From: Iodobacter fluviatilis
Lineage (GTDB): Bacteria; Pseudomonadota; Gammaproteobacteria; Burkholderiales; Chitinibacteraceae
DNA length: 64,000 nucleotides
Direction of reading: 5' to 3'
Assembly (NCBI RefSeq): GCF_900451195.1
Contig: NZ_UGHR01000001.1
Coordinates: 1,736,001-1,800,000 of the forward strand
Shown: in pieces, positions 24,703-32,576 of the stretch
Layout of the letters: every line of letters begins with the position of its first letter
How positions within the stretch are numbered: position 1 is the first letter of the stretch
Made by a program: the position numbers and the translations under genes
The notes under the pieces: generated by a model
Seen by the model: only the letters and a program-made list of their open reading frames with translations
Told to the model about the DNA's origin: nothing
Databases searched by the model: none

Positions 24703-26713
24703 TTCGTCGTTAATACGTATGGTGCTGGCCGGCCTTTTGGTCGGCCTTATTCCTTTAAGTCTGGTCAGATTGTGGACTGCTGCTTTGCATGGCAGTACGG
24801 CACTGTTGGGTGAAGCTGATTTCTGGCAGGCGCTTTTAATGGGTTTTCGTTTTGATTTAAAAATATGGGCTGTTGTATGGATTTTGTTTTGTCTGCTGGC
24901 TCTGGTGCTTAATCTGGCCGGTAAGCGTTCCTGGCTTGCAAGTGTGGGCCGTATCTATTTTGGTTTTGGCCTCGCAGTGATTAATTTACTGGCGGTTTGT
25001 AATCATTTTTATTATGGCTACTACCGCAGCCCGTTTAATCCGATTGTGTTTGGTCTGCTTGAGGATGACACATGGGTTGTGCTCAAAACGATATGGCAGG
25101 ATTACTCTGTCATTCGTATTTTGCTGGGTGTGTCGGTATTGGTTTTTGTGCAGTTAAAGCTCTGGAAAAAAATATTGGTCTGGGCAGAAAAAGTGCCGCA
25201 CCCTGTGCGTCGCCGGGTGCGCTGGCCTGCCTGTGCTGGCTTGATTGTGCTGCTGGCCCTGTCAGCTAGGGGTAGTTTGGCGAGTCAGCCTCTTAATCCG
25301 GAAAGCTTTGCTGTTTCATCAAATCGCTTGCTCTGTGATCTGGTGCCTAATGGTCCTATTGCCTTGCATGCAGCATGGGTAGAGCGGCAGGAGCAAATTG
25401 ATATTGGCCCTGATGTGACTGCGGGCTTGCAGGGGCTGGGGTTTGCCAGCCCTGTTGCGGCCGCACAGGTGCTGGGCTGGAATGTCCATACGGATGATGA
25501 AGTGATGGCGGCAATGTTCAGAAAGACGGCACAAAATGATTATCTGCTACAGCATCCTCCGCATGTGGTGATGAGCCTGATGGAATCATGGGGAATGCAG
25601 GCCATCTCTAGGCAGGCAGCAGATAACGATGTGCTGGGCAGAATGGCTAAACACACTGGCGAAGATTACTGGTTTACTCACTTTGCATCGGGCCGCAGGG
25701 GGACTCACCCGTCTTTAGAAAATCTGCTGATCAACACACCTCTTACTCCTTTGACTCAGGGCTCGTTTGGCAGTGTTTCTTATGCTTCTTCGGCGGCTAA
25801 GCCTTATAAGGATGCAGGTTATCGTACCATTTTAGTTTTCGGGGGAAGCGGGGGCTGGCGCAGGTTGCAAAGTGCGTTTTCAAAGCAATATTTTGATGAT
25901 GTGCTGGATATGAATAATATCAAAGCGGCCTACCCTGAGGCGAGTGTGGCCGATGCGGGCTTGCATGATGAGTACTTATTCCGTTTTGCCTTTGATACTT
26001 TGCAAAAAGCCGATGCAAAGGGGCAAAAAGTGATGATGTTTATTTTGTCGACCACCAATCATCCGCCTTTTGTGCCTAGTATTCTTCCCAAGCATTACGT
26101 TGTTAAGCCGATCAATATGGCCAAATTTAATGATGTAACGCTTCCACCTGCTGAGGCAAAGCTGGCATTGCAGGCCTTTCAGTATTCATCTGATGCTTTA
26201 GGTGGCTTTATTGATCAGATCAAAGCTTCAGGTTTCGCGGATAAAACATTACTCGCGGCGAGTGGCGATCATCATCTTCGCTCGTTTTTTAAGTTAAAAA
26301 TGAATGAAGATTTGCACTGGCTTGATCGGGTGCCTTTGTATTTGCGTATTCCGCCTGCCTACCGTTTCAAAGGGAAATATATGGCAGATAAAGAGGGTGG
26401 ACATCGGGATATTTTCCCTACGCTCTATGCGCACTCATTGTCTGGCGCAAGTTATCCTGGCTTTGGCGAAGATATGCTTTCAAGTACTTGGCAGGGCGCG
26501 GGTTTGGGTGATTTTAATGATCTATATACGCCGGAAGGGGTGGCCGTGGGGCTGGAGCACAGCACTTGGCTGCATTGGAATACGGCTAAAGATAAGTTGC
26601 TGCCTTTGGAAAATCCTCCGGCCGCTTTACAAAAAGCGGTACAAACCGAGCGGGCAAGGCTGGGATTGCAAGACTGGATGATTCGGGTTCAGGCTGTAAA
26701 AAAACAACTGTAA
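24680..26713 (+). CDS. LTA-synthase-like phosphoglycerol/phosphoethanolamine transferase (sulfatase fold)
   Basis: 677 residues from GTG 24680, with GAAGGG 7 bases before it (TTG 24677 and ATG 24719 are alternatives). Five N-terminal membrane helices (1-200) are followed by a periplasmic alkaline-phosphatase-fold domain: MSLMESWG, the probable catalytic Thr in RRGTHPSLENLL, STTNHPPF, ASGDHHLRS and GGHRDIFPTLY. These enzymes move a phospholipid head group onto a glycan. In Gram-negatives relatives decorate osmoregulated glucans or lipid A. The overlap with plsY supports coupled expression with lipid synthesis. Acceptor unknown. Confidence 0.85.
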   Translation: MSRSINNNSSLIRMVLAGLLVGLIPLSLVRLWTAALHGSTALLGEADFWQALLMGFRFDLKIWAVVWILFCLLALVLNLAGKRSWLASVGRIYFGFGLAVINLLAVCNHFYYGYYRSPFNPIVFGLLEDDTWVVLKTIWQDYSVIRILLGVSVLVFVQLKLWKKILVWAEKVPHPVRRRVRWPACAGLIVLLALSARGSLASQPLNPESFAVSSNRLLCDLVPNGPIALHAAWVERQEQIDIGPDVTAGLQGLGFASPVAAAQVLGWNVHTDDEVMAAMFRKTAQNDYLLQHPPHVVMSLMESWGMQAISRQAADNDVLGRMAKHTGEDYWFTHFASGRRGTHPSLENLLINTPLTPLTQGSFGSVSYASSAAKPYKDAGYRTILVFGGSGGWRRLQSAFSKQYFDDVLDMNNIKAAYPEASVADAGLHDEYLFRFAFDTLQKADAKGQKVMMFILSTTNHPPFVPSILPKHYVVKPINMAKFNDVTLPPAEAKLALQAFQYSSDALGGFIDQIKASGFADKTLLAASGDHHLRSFFKLKMNEDLHWLDRVPLYLRIPPAYRFKGKYMADKEGGHRDIFPTLYAHSLSGASYPGFGEDMLSSTWQGAGLGDFNDLYTPEGVAVGLEHSTWLHWNTAKDKLLPLENPPAALQKAVQTERARLGLQDWMIRVQAVKKQL

Positions 26714-26735
26714 TGTTAATTGTGTTGCTGGAATG

Positions 26736-26768
26736 CCCTAGGCAAGTGCATTAAGCACTTGCCTAGGG
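26736..26768. terminator. Bidirectional terminator between the sulfatase-fold gene and smpB
   Basis: A perfect 14-bp stem, CCCTAGGCAAGTGC (26736-26749) with GCACTTGCCTAGGG (26755-26768), and a 5-base loop ATTAA, between two convergent genes. T runs are poor on both sides. Confidence 0.75.
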
Positions 26769-26782
26769 TTACATGCTTGCTC

Positions 26783-27238
26783 TCAGGCATACTTGTTATT
26801 GGCACGAACAATCTGCGCTTTTTCACGCACCCATTCGCGATCTTTTTCGCTATTACGTTTATCGTGCTGCTTTTTACCCTTGGCTAAACCGATATCCAGT
26901 TTAATGAAGCCGTTTTTATAATGCATATTGAGTGCCGCCACGGTGTAGCCTGCACGTTCAACTTTGATCGATAATTTCTCGATTTCGCGCTGATTTAGCA
27001 ATAATTTACGCAGGCGGGTAGGCTCAGGCAGTACATGGCTTGATGCGCTGGTGAGTGGCGAGATATGTGCGCCCATCAGCCAAAAGTCACCACGCAGATA
27101 CACGACGTAAGATTCTTTGAGCTGCACACGGCCAGCGCGGATTGATTTGACTTCCCAGCCTTGTAGCATAAGGCCCGCTTCAAAACGTTCTTCGATAAAG
27201 AAGTCGTGAAAAGCCTTTTTATTATCGACGATCGACAT
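26783..27238 (-). CDS. smpB: SsrA-binding protein SmpB
   Basis: 151 residues, the usual size. SmpB binds tmRNA and brings it to stalled ribosomes. The OB-fold core ([19 protein letters not shown], then LKESYVVY) and the basic C-terminal tail ([19 protein letters not shown]) are complete. The tail enters the mRNA channel in the ribosome. No ssrA gene is visible in this window. It is divergent from the asparaginase gene by 63 bases. Confidence 0.97.
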   Translation of the reverse strand: MSIVDNKKAFHDFFIEERFEAGLMLQGWEVKSIRAGRVQLKESYVVYLRGDFWLMGAHISPLTSASSHVLPEPTRLRKLLLNQREIEKLSIKVERAGYTVAALNMHYKNGFIKLDIGLAKGKKQHDKRNSEKDREWVREKAQIVRANNKYA

Positions 27239-27301
27239 CGCAATGGGTCCGGTTTTGTTTCACTAAACCTCGATTCTAACACTTTACGGAGTAAGTCATA
27301 G

Positions 27302-28279
27302 ATGCAGAGAATTCGCGTCATTTATACCGGCGGCACAATCGGTATGTTGCCAAGCAGCGATGGCTATGCGCCCGCGCCAGATTATTTGCAGCAGCAGTTG
27401 CAAAACCTCTATCCAGGCTTGTCGGTGCTGGAATACTCTCCGCTGCTTGATTCAAGCGAAATGACGCCCGCTTTATGGAATCGCATCGCGGCTGATATTG
27501 CGGCGGATTACGATGATTACGATGGCTTTGTGGTGCTGCACGGCACAGATACCATGGCTTATACCGCTTCAGCGCTCTCTTATATGCTAGAAAACCTGGC
27601 TAAGCCTGTGGTGGTGACTGGGTCGCAAATTCCATGGTGCGAGCCGCGTAATGATGCCATTGAGCATGTTGCGGCAGCATTGGCATTAGCCTCAGTGCCC
27701 GGTTTTTGTGAGGTAGCTGTGGTGTTTGCTGGGTTGTGCCTGCGTGGCAATCGGGTGCGTAAAGTGGATTGTGACGGCATGGCTGCTTTTGCCTCACCTA
27801 ATGTGCCTGCGCTTGGTTTATGGCAGGCTGGGCATTGGGAGATGTCTACTATGGTCCCAGTCATGACTAAACCGCTTGGTTCGTTTCGTTTGCAGCCGGT
27901 GGCGGAAAACGCCCACATTGTGGCTGCAAAGTTAGCACCAGGTTTTAGTGCAGAATGGCTGGCATTGTCGCTCACGGGCCTTGATGGTGTCGTACTGGAA
28001 ACCTTTGGCGCGGGTAATGCGGGAAGCCAGCCTGACCTGAGGGCGGCATTGGCGGAGCAAAGCCTAGTGGTGAACTGTACGCCTTGTCTGCAAGGATCGG
28101 TAAAAATGGGTCGTTATGCCGTAAGTGGCGGTCTGGCTGCCTTAGGTGTACTTGATGGTGCAGATATGACGCCGGAAGCCGCACTGGCTAAACTCTACTA
28201 TGTGCAAGCTAAGGGTATGGACAGGAATGAGCGGGCCGCTCTCTTTTTGAAGCCTCACTCGGGTGACCGGCTTACTTAA
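27302..28279 (+). CDS. L-asparaginase (type I, cytoplasmic)
   Basis: 325 residues without signal peptide, so cytosolic. It hydrolyses asparagine to aspartate and ammonia. Both catalytic Thr motifs are present: VIYTGGTIGM near residue 10 and the HGTDTMAYTASALSYML motif near residue 85, with the Lys in VVVTGSQIP region typical of the family. Length and start fit AnsA. GGAG lies in the leader at a suitable distance. Stands alone. Substrate specificity against glutamine cannot be judged. Confidence 0.92.
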   Translation: MQRIRVIYTGGTIGMLPSSDGYAPAPDYLQQQLQNLYPGLSVLEYSPLLDSSEMTPALWNRIAADIAADYDDYDGFVVLHGTDTMAYTASALSYMLENLAKPVVVTGSQIPWCEPRNDAIEHVAAALALASVPGFCEVAVVFAGLCLRGNRVRKVDCDGMAAFASPNVPALGLWQAGHWEMSTMVPVMTKPLGSFRLQPVAENAHIVAAKLAPGFSAEWLALSLTGLDGVVLETFGAGNAGSQPDLRAALAEQSLVVNCTPCLQGSVKMGRYAVSGGLAALGVLDGADMTPEAALAKLYYVQAKGMDRNERAALFLKPHSGDRLT

Positions 28280-28357
28280 GCGTTTTTATAAAGAAGTCTG
28301 AAAAGAGATAAATCTGATTTTATTGTAGGGGAAGGGGGCTTAAATCTAGCAGATTGC

Positions 28358-28386
28358 TTGGCGTTTTAGCCGAGCTGTGCTATAGT
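28358..28386 (+). promoter_or_regulatory. Sigma-70 promoter of the SRP RNA gene
   Basis: TTGGCG (28358-28363), 17 bases, TATAGT (28381-28386), preceded by TGC (extended -10). The expected start is about 28393, a few bases before the folded RNA. Confidence 0.75.
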
Positions 28387-28400
28387 GCGCCCCTGTGTTC

Positions 28401-28502
28401 GACGGCGGGTCTCCCCGCATAGCTAGAAGGTTAACCTGGTCAGGTCCGGAAGGAAGCAGCCACAGCTTTTGATGCTAGTGCCGGGGGTTAGGCTCGCCAC
28501 CT
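28401..28502 (+). ncRNA. ffs: Signal recognition particle 4.5S RNA
   Basis: The core GGTCAGGTCCGGAAGGAAGCAGCC (28439-28462, conserved tetraloop GGAA and symmetric loop) is the invariant Ffh-binding hairpin. The flanks close into one long helix: GGCGGGTC near 28404-28411 pairs, with wobble pairs, with GGCTCGCC at 28491-28498. About 100 nt, the usual small bacterial form. It targets membrane proteins to SecYEG with Ffh and FtsY. Exact ends are uncertain by a few bases. Confidence 0.95.
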
Positions 28503-28563
28503 CCCCATTCTTAAATTCTGCGGTTCTTCGCAGGATGTGTAAATTCCAGAGTTTGTTTTGATG

Positions 28564-28595
28564 CAACGATGAAACGCGCAGTGCGTTCATCGTTG
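28564..28595 (+). terminator. Terminator of the SRP RNA gene
   Basis: CAACGATGA (28564-28572) and TCATCGTTG (28587-28595) with inner ACGC/GCGT pairs form a long hairpin, followed by TTTGTGTTGT. It is 60 bases after the RNA. Confidence 0.6.
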
Positions 28596-28655
28596 TTTGT
28601 GTTGTATTGGCTTGGATCATTGTTTTAAACGGATGTTTTTATCAGTCACCCCTGA

Positions 28656-28669
28656 TTGATCCATATCAA
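28656..28669. promoter_or_regulatory. Perfect FNR/Anr box
   Basis: TTGATCCATATCAA matches the FNR consensus TTGAT-N4-ATCAA at every position. It lies in an intergenic region, 32.5 bases (centre to hexamer start) before GATACT (28695-28700), close to class II activator geometry at about -42 to -45. No protein gene follows within 170 bases; a strong terminator does. Confidence 0.75.
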
Positions 28670-28704
28670 TACCCCTGATGCCCAAATGCCTGATGATACT
28701 TATC

Positions 28705-28775
28705 ACGCGAGCTTGATGCTTCGTGTATCTCCAGTGGTAAATTGTGCGCCGCGCACTGTCGCGGCGCTTTTTTTT
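28705..28775 (+). ncRNA. Putative FNR-controlled small RNA
   Basis: Between the FNR box and a strong intrinsic terminator lies a roughly 70-nt stretch without open reading frame. The predicted RNA has a 5' stem (CACG...CGTG around GAGC/GCTT), an unpaired middle UAUCUCCAGUGGUAAAUUGUG with a CUCC anti-Shine-Dalgarno-like segment, and a terminator stem with eight U, suited to Hfq. This is the layout of base-pairing regulators such as FNR-dependent AniS of Neisseria. I see no sequence identity to a known RNA. Existence is inferred from signals only. Confidence 0.5.
28746..28775 (+). terminator. Strong intrinsic terminator before yciB
   Basis: GCGCCGCG (28746-28753), loop CACTGT, CGCGGCGC (28760-28767), then eight T. 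It points along the plus strand with no annotated gene between it and the SRP terminator. Confidence 0.92.
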
Positions 28776-28842
28776 GTCTGCATTTACTTGTTTTCGTAAA
28801 AATGGGTCAGCATAATGCGGCATCTCTCTTTTGAAGATGCTA

Positions 28843-29400
28843 ATGAAAGCCCTTTTTGACCTCTTCTCAGTTATTCTGTTTTTTGTAACTTATTCCATTA
28901 CCAAAAGTATTTATGCGGCTACAGGCGTGGCAATTGTCACTACGACGGCGCAGGTGGCATGGTCCTGGTTTAAATATCGTAAAGTTGACGGCATGTTATG
29001 GTTAAGCTTTGGCCTGATCACGGTGCTGGGTGGTGCCACTTTGTTATTGCATAACAAAGTGTTTATTTTGTGGAAGCCTACCGTACTGTATTGGGTGTTT
29101 GCCCTTATTCTGTGCGGGTCGCGCTATGTCAGGGGTAAAAACCTGATGCAAAGCCTGATGGGCCCGCAAATGACCTTGCCTGCTAAGCTTTGGGATAAAG
29201 TCAATCTGGCTTGGGTATTGTTTTTTATCTGTATGGGTGTGCTTAATCTTTATGTTGCATTTAACTACAGCGAAGATCTCTGGGTTAAATTCAAGATGTT
29301 TGGCACGCTGGTATTAACGCTGGTATTTGTGCTGCTGCAAGCCTTGGTGCTTTCACGGTATCTTAATGATCAGGCTGAAGATAAAAAGGAGCCGTCCTGA
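28843..29400 (+). CDS. yciB: Inner-membrane spanning protein YciB (septation protein A family)
   Basis: 185 residues from ATG 28843, with GAAG 8 bases upstream and the family start [14 protein letters not shown]; two codons further up are also possible. Five hydrophobic helices, including KFFDL-like N terminus, [16 protein letters not shown] and the C-terminal [11 protein letters not shown]. YciB is an integral membrane protein linked to cell envelope synthesis and septation. It overlaps YciI by one base (TGATG), starting a three-gene operon with yciI and bolA-like genes. Confidence 0.9.
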   Translation: MKALFDLFSVILFFVTYSITKSIYAATGVAIVTTTAQVAWSWFKYRKVDGMLWLSFGLITVLGGATLLLHNKVFILWKPTVLYWVFALILCGSRYVRGKNLMQSLMGPQMTLPAKLWDKVNLAWVLFFICMGVLNLYVAFNYSEDLWVKFKMFGTLVLTLVFVLLQALVLSRYLNDQAEDKKEPS

Positions 29401-29699
29401 TGCTTTACGCAATAATGGCAAGTGATGGCGAAAATAGCCTAGAGCTGCGCTTGGCTAACCGGCCAGCACATCTGGCAAGGCTTCATCTCTTGAAAGAAGA
29501 AGGCCGCTTGATCCTTGCGGGACCTTTTCCTAGCGTTGATGCAACAGACCCGGGTGCAGCTGGTTTTTCTGGCAGCTTAATTGTAGCCGAATTCGATTCT
29601 TTGCCTGCTGCGCAAGCCTGGGCTGACAGTGATCCCTATTTAAAAGCAGGGGTTTATGTAAACGTTACTGTGAAACCCTTTCGCCATGTCCTCCCCTAG
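29400..29699 (+). CDS. yciI: YciI family protein
   Basis: 99 residues with the YCII fold: [25 protein letters not shown] with the conserved His, LAGPFPS and the Asp-containing [20 protein letters not shown]. Structures of this family show a dimeric ferredoxin-like fold with a putative His-Asp active site; the reaction is unknown. It is placed between yciB and a BolA gene, as in many betaproteobacteria, and overlaps both. Confidence 0.9.
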   Translation: MLYAIMASDGENSLELRLANRPAHLARLHLLKEEGRLILAGPFPSVDATDPGAAGFSGSLIVAEFDSLPAAQAWADSDPYLKAGVYVNVTVKPFRHVLP

Positions 29700-29967
29700 C
29701 GTTATGATTGTCGAAGAAATACACTCACGCCTTGGCGTGTTGCAGCCTGAGTATGTCGATATTGACGATGATAGTGCATCGCATGCTGGTCACGCAGGTA
29801 GCGTGGCAGGTGGCGGGCACTATGATCTGACTATTGTCTCTGCCCAGTTTGCAGGCAAAAACACCCTGGCTCGTCACCGGATGGTGATGGCCTTGTTTGT
29901 GGATTTAATCCCGCACCCAATCCATGCGCTCAGTATTAAAAAAACACTGACGCCGGACGAGTTGTAA
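29686..29967 (+). CDS. BolA family protein
   Basis: 93 residues. BolA proteins work with monothiol glutaredoxins in iron-sulfur trafficking or act as transcription factors. Family features: N-terminal helix [46 protein letters not shown], and the conserved His in [10 protein letters not shown]. It starts 14 bases before the end of yciI. No grx gene is nearby. The Gly/His-rich loop ([13 protein letters not shown]) is longer than in E. coli BolA and could bind a metal. Confidence 0.88.
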   Translation: MSSPSVMIVEEIHSRLGVLQPEYVDIDDDSASHAGHAGSVAGGGHYDLTIVSAQFAGKNTLARHRMVMALFVDLIPHPIHALSIKKTLTPDEL

Positions 29968-30016
29968 ACTCTATTGAACCTAAGCTCTACTGACTTTAGA
30001 ACAAAGGACTGAACAC

Positions 30017-30799
30017 ATGCGTCAACCGAACCGTATTGCTCTTGCTCTCACTGCTTGCTTCTTGTCTGCTTCATTTGCGGCAACCGCTGCAAACGTTGCA
30101 ACCGTGAATGGCGTTGCTATCCCTGATAGCAAAGTTGATTTCTTTTTGAAGCAAGTGGCTGAACGTGGTCAGAAAGATAGCCCTGAACTGCGTGCACGTA
30201 TCAAAGAAGAGCTGATTCGTAACGAAGTACTGTTCCAAGAAGCGCAAAAGAAAGGCGTGGAAAAGAACGCAGATGTACAGCAACGTTTGGATATGGCCAA
30301 GCAACAAATTCTGGTTGGCGCTTATGTAAATGACTACGCCAAGGCAAATCCAGTCAGCGATGCTGATCTGAAGAAAGAATACGACAAGATCAAAGTCAAC
30401 TTCAGCGGTAAAGAATACAAAGCGCGTCATATTCTGGTTAAAACAGAAGAAGAAGCGAAAGCGGTGCTGGCTGATCTGAAAAAAGGCAAAAAGTTTGAAG
30501 ATATCGCTAAGGCGAAATCTGCAGACAAGGGTAGCGCCGTTAATGGTGGTGACTTGGGCTGGTCTACTCCTGCTAACTACGTGAAAGAATTTGGTGAAGC
30601 GCTGAGCAAATTGCCTAAAGGCAAGATCTCTGATCCAGTGAAAACCCAGTTTGGCTGGCACGTGATTAAGCTTGATGATCAGCGTGAAGCGAAAGGCCCA
30701 TCGTTTGAAGAGGTTAAGCCAGAATTGATGCGCGAGCTGCAAGGCCAGCGTGTACAAAAAATGGTTGAAGAATTACGTGCTAAAGCAAAAGTAGAGTAA
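30017..30799 (+). CDS. Periplasmic parvulin-type peptidylprolyl isomerase (PpiC/SurA-like)
   Basis: 260 residues. Signal peptide MRQPNRIALALTACFLSASFAATA, a SurA_N-like helical domain with VNGVAIPDSKVDFFLKQV, then a rotamase domain (about 135-230) with YKARHILVKTEEEA, the catalytic-site GGDLGWSTPA and TQFGWHVIKLDD. It folds outer-membrane or secreted proteins. Promoter lies in the 49-base gap after bolA or it shares that transcript. Codon usage (GGT, CGT, AAA) looks like a highly expressed gene. A strong terminator follows. Confidence 0.93.
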   Translation: MRQPNRIALALTACFLSASFAATAANVATVNGVAIPDSKVDFFLKQVAERGQKDSPELRARIKEELIRNEVLFQEAQKKGVEKNADVQQRLDMAKQQILVGAYVNDYAKANPVSDADLKKEYDKIKVNFSGKEYKARHILVKTEEEAKAVLADLKKGKKFEDIAKAKSADKGSAVNGGDLGWSTPANYVKEFGEALSKLPKGKISDPVKTQFGWHVIKLDDQREAKGPSFEEVKPELMRELQGQRVQKMVEELRAKAKVE

Positions 30800-30813
30800 T
30801 TGGCTTTTTGCAT

Positions 30814-30843
30814 AAAAAAACCCCGCAATTGCGGGGTTTTTTT
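30814..30843. terminator. Terminator of the peptidylprolyl isomerase gene
   Basis: A perfect 30-base palindrome: seven A, CCCCGCAATTGCGGGG, seven T. Works on both strands. Confidence 0.93.
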
Positions 30844-30930
30844 ATGTCTGCTGTATTGCTTTTAAATGGCTAAGTTGCAAATAAGTGCCATTGATTGCAG
30901 ATAATAAACACCTGTTTTTGTTCCGCCAAT

Positions 30931-30959
30931 AAAAATGCGGCTTTATCAGCCGCATTTTT
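30931..30959. terminator. Second bidirectional terminator
   Basis: AAAAATGCGGCT (30931-30942) with AGCCGCATTTTT (30948-30959), loop TTATC. It lies between the isomerase and sdaA genes, 90 bases after the first terminator. No gene lies between them. Confidence 0.85.
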
Positions 30960-30992
30960 ATAAGCAATTAAACCGCTGCCTTAAAAAGTAAA

Positions 30993-31013
30993 CCCCGGCT
31001 GATGTCACCGGGG
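30993..31013 (-). terminator. Terminator of sdaA
   Basis: CCCCGG/CCGGGG stem with a 9-base loop; on the minus strand the downstream side reads TTTACTTTTT. It lies 18 bases past the sdaA stop. Confidence 0.65.
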
Positions 31014-31031
31014 CAACGATCGGGCATATAT

Positions 31032-32423
31032 TTAAGCAGGTACTTTATCCATAAAAGTAATGGTTTTTATGGCCGGAGCCGTAATTTGCAGGGCGAGGCC
31101 ACCACATGACGTTTCGCGGTATTTTGCGTCCATATCTTTGCCGGTGGCATACATCGCAGCAATCACTTTATCTAAAGACACTTTAGGGCTGCTGCTGCGG
31201 TGCATGGCCATACGGGCGGCGTTAATGGCTTTAACTGCGCCAATCGCGTTGCGCTCGATACATGGGATTTGTACTTGCCCGCCAACTGGGTCGCAAGTCA
31301 GCCCCAAATTGTGTTCCATGGCGATTTCTGCGGCCATACAGACTTGGGCTGGGCTGCCGCCCATGAGTTCAGCAAGGCCGGCAGCGGCCATAGAGCAAGC
31401 AACGCCAACTTCACCCTGACAACCTACTTCAGCGCCAGAGATGGATGCGTTGAGCTTATACAAGCAGCCAATTGCACCAGAGGCTAAGAAGAAGCGCAGT
31501 GCGCTTTCTTCATCCAGTGGTTTAATAAAGTGATTGTAGTAAGACATCACGCCAGGAACGATGCCGCAGGCGCCATTGGTAGGTGCCGTAATCACGCGGC
31601 CGCCGGCCGCATTTTCTTCGGACATAGCCATCGCATACATATTCACCCAATCCATCACATTGAGTGGATCATTGGCCACATCCAGCGAGCTGGTCAGCAG
31701 ATGATGCAGGGCAGGGGCACGGCGAGGAATACGCATCGGGCCGGGCAGATTGCCTTCGGTTTTCATGCCGCGTTCAATGCTGCTTTGCATGACGCTCCAG
31801 ACCCGTACAAAGTGAGCTTTGATATCGGCGATATCATGGAAGGCTTTCTCATTCTCGAGCACAAGAGCCGAAATAGATAAGCCACTGTCCTCACACATAT
31901 TCAGCAAATCATCTGCGCTTAAAAAGTGATGGGGCACGGGAATATCGTTGCAGCTACCTTGGTTGAAGTGCTCTTCATCCACAATAAAACCGCCGCCAAT
32001 CGAGTAGTAAGTCTTGCTGAGGCAACAGGTATCACCCACAAAAGCGCGAATCATCATGCCGTTTTCATGTAGGGGCAGATAGCTGTCCTGAAAGGCCAAG
32101 CTAAAGCCAACACGCTGCTGGGTGCGGCCGAGGCAAATCGTACCGTTTTGCTCTACTTCGTGAACGATATTAGCCATATTGTCTAAATCAATCGTATCGG
32201 GCAGATTGCCTGCTAAGCCAAGCATGATGGCGTGATCGGTACAGTGGCCCTTGCCTGTGAGCGAGAGTGAACCATAGCAATCCACTGCAATTTTGGTTAC
32301 GGCATTAAATTGGCCGGTTTCTTTTAATGTGCCTAAAAACTGGTGGCCTGCTTTCATTGGGCCGATTGTGTGCGAGCTTGATGGGCCAATACCAATTTTG
32401 TAGATATCTAAGGTGCTGAACAT
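31032..32423 (-). CDS. sdaA: L-serine ammonia-lyase (iron-sulfur type)
   Basis: 463 residues from ATG 32423, with AAGGA 8 bases upstream; the longer ORF start is rejected. It deaminates serine to pyruvate and ammonia with an oxygen-labile [4Fe-4S] cluster. Beta domain [22 protein letters not shown] at the N terminus and alpha domain with cluster cysteines in [11 protein letters not shown] and [17 protein letters not shown], plus SCGGLALQI. Single-chain form as in E. coli SdaA. It follows sdaC after a 153-base gap that has its own structured leader. Confidence 0.95.
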   Translation of the reverse strand: MFSTLDIYKIGIGPSSSHTIGPMKAGHQFLGTLKETGQFNAVTKIAVDCYGSLSLTGKGHCTDHAIMLGLAGNLPDTIDLDNMANIVHEVEQNGTICLGRTQQRVGFSLAFQDSYLPLHENGMMIRAFVGDTCCLSKTYYSIGGGFIVDEEHFNQGSCNDIPVPHHFLSADDLLNMCEDSGLSISALVLENEKAFHDIADIKAHFVRVWSVMQSSIERGMKTEGNLPGPMRIPRRAPALHHLLTSSLDVANDPLNVMDWVNMYAMAMSEENAAGGRVITAPTNGACGIVPGVMSYYNHFIKPLDEESALRFFLASGAIGCLYKLNASISGAEVGCQGEVGVACSMAAAGLAELMGGSPAQVCMAAEIAMEHNLGLTCDPVGGQVQIPCIERNAIGAVKAINAARMAMHRSSSPKVSLDKVIAAMYATGKDMDAKYRETSCGGLALQITAPAIKTITFMDKVPA

Positions 32424-32437
32424 GGCTGTTTCCTTGT

Positions 32438-32558
32438 AAAAACAGCCTGCCACCAAGCGGGGGCTGCCGGGCTTAAGCTTTATCTCTTGGGGAAAAGTGT
32501 TTCTTTTCCTCGTTGTGATCACTTAAGTCAGGCAGTCCGCGGGTGAAAAGCAGGCTGT
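32438..32558 (-). promoter_or_regulatory. Structured leader before sdaA, possible attenuator
   Basis: On the minus strand CAGCC (32466-32462) can pair with GGCTG (32447-32443), followed by five T (32442-32438): a small terminator 15 bases before the start codon. An upstream ACAGCCTGC (32558-32550) can pair with the same GCAGGCTGT (32450-32442), so two folds compete. It matches no riboswitch family known to me. Confidence 0.35.
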
Positions 32559-32576
32559 ATATAAAGCGGGTGGTGT

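Noticed and set aside
26208..26226. TTGATCAGATCAA within the sulfatase-fold gene as an FNR box
   Set aside because: The spacer is three bases, not four, and it lies inside a coding sequence.
30071..30757. 228-codon minus-strand frame opposite the isomerase gene
   Set aside because: Shadow frame of a strongly biased, highly expressed gene; no start signal.
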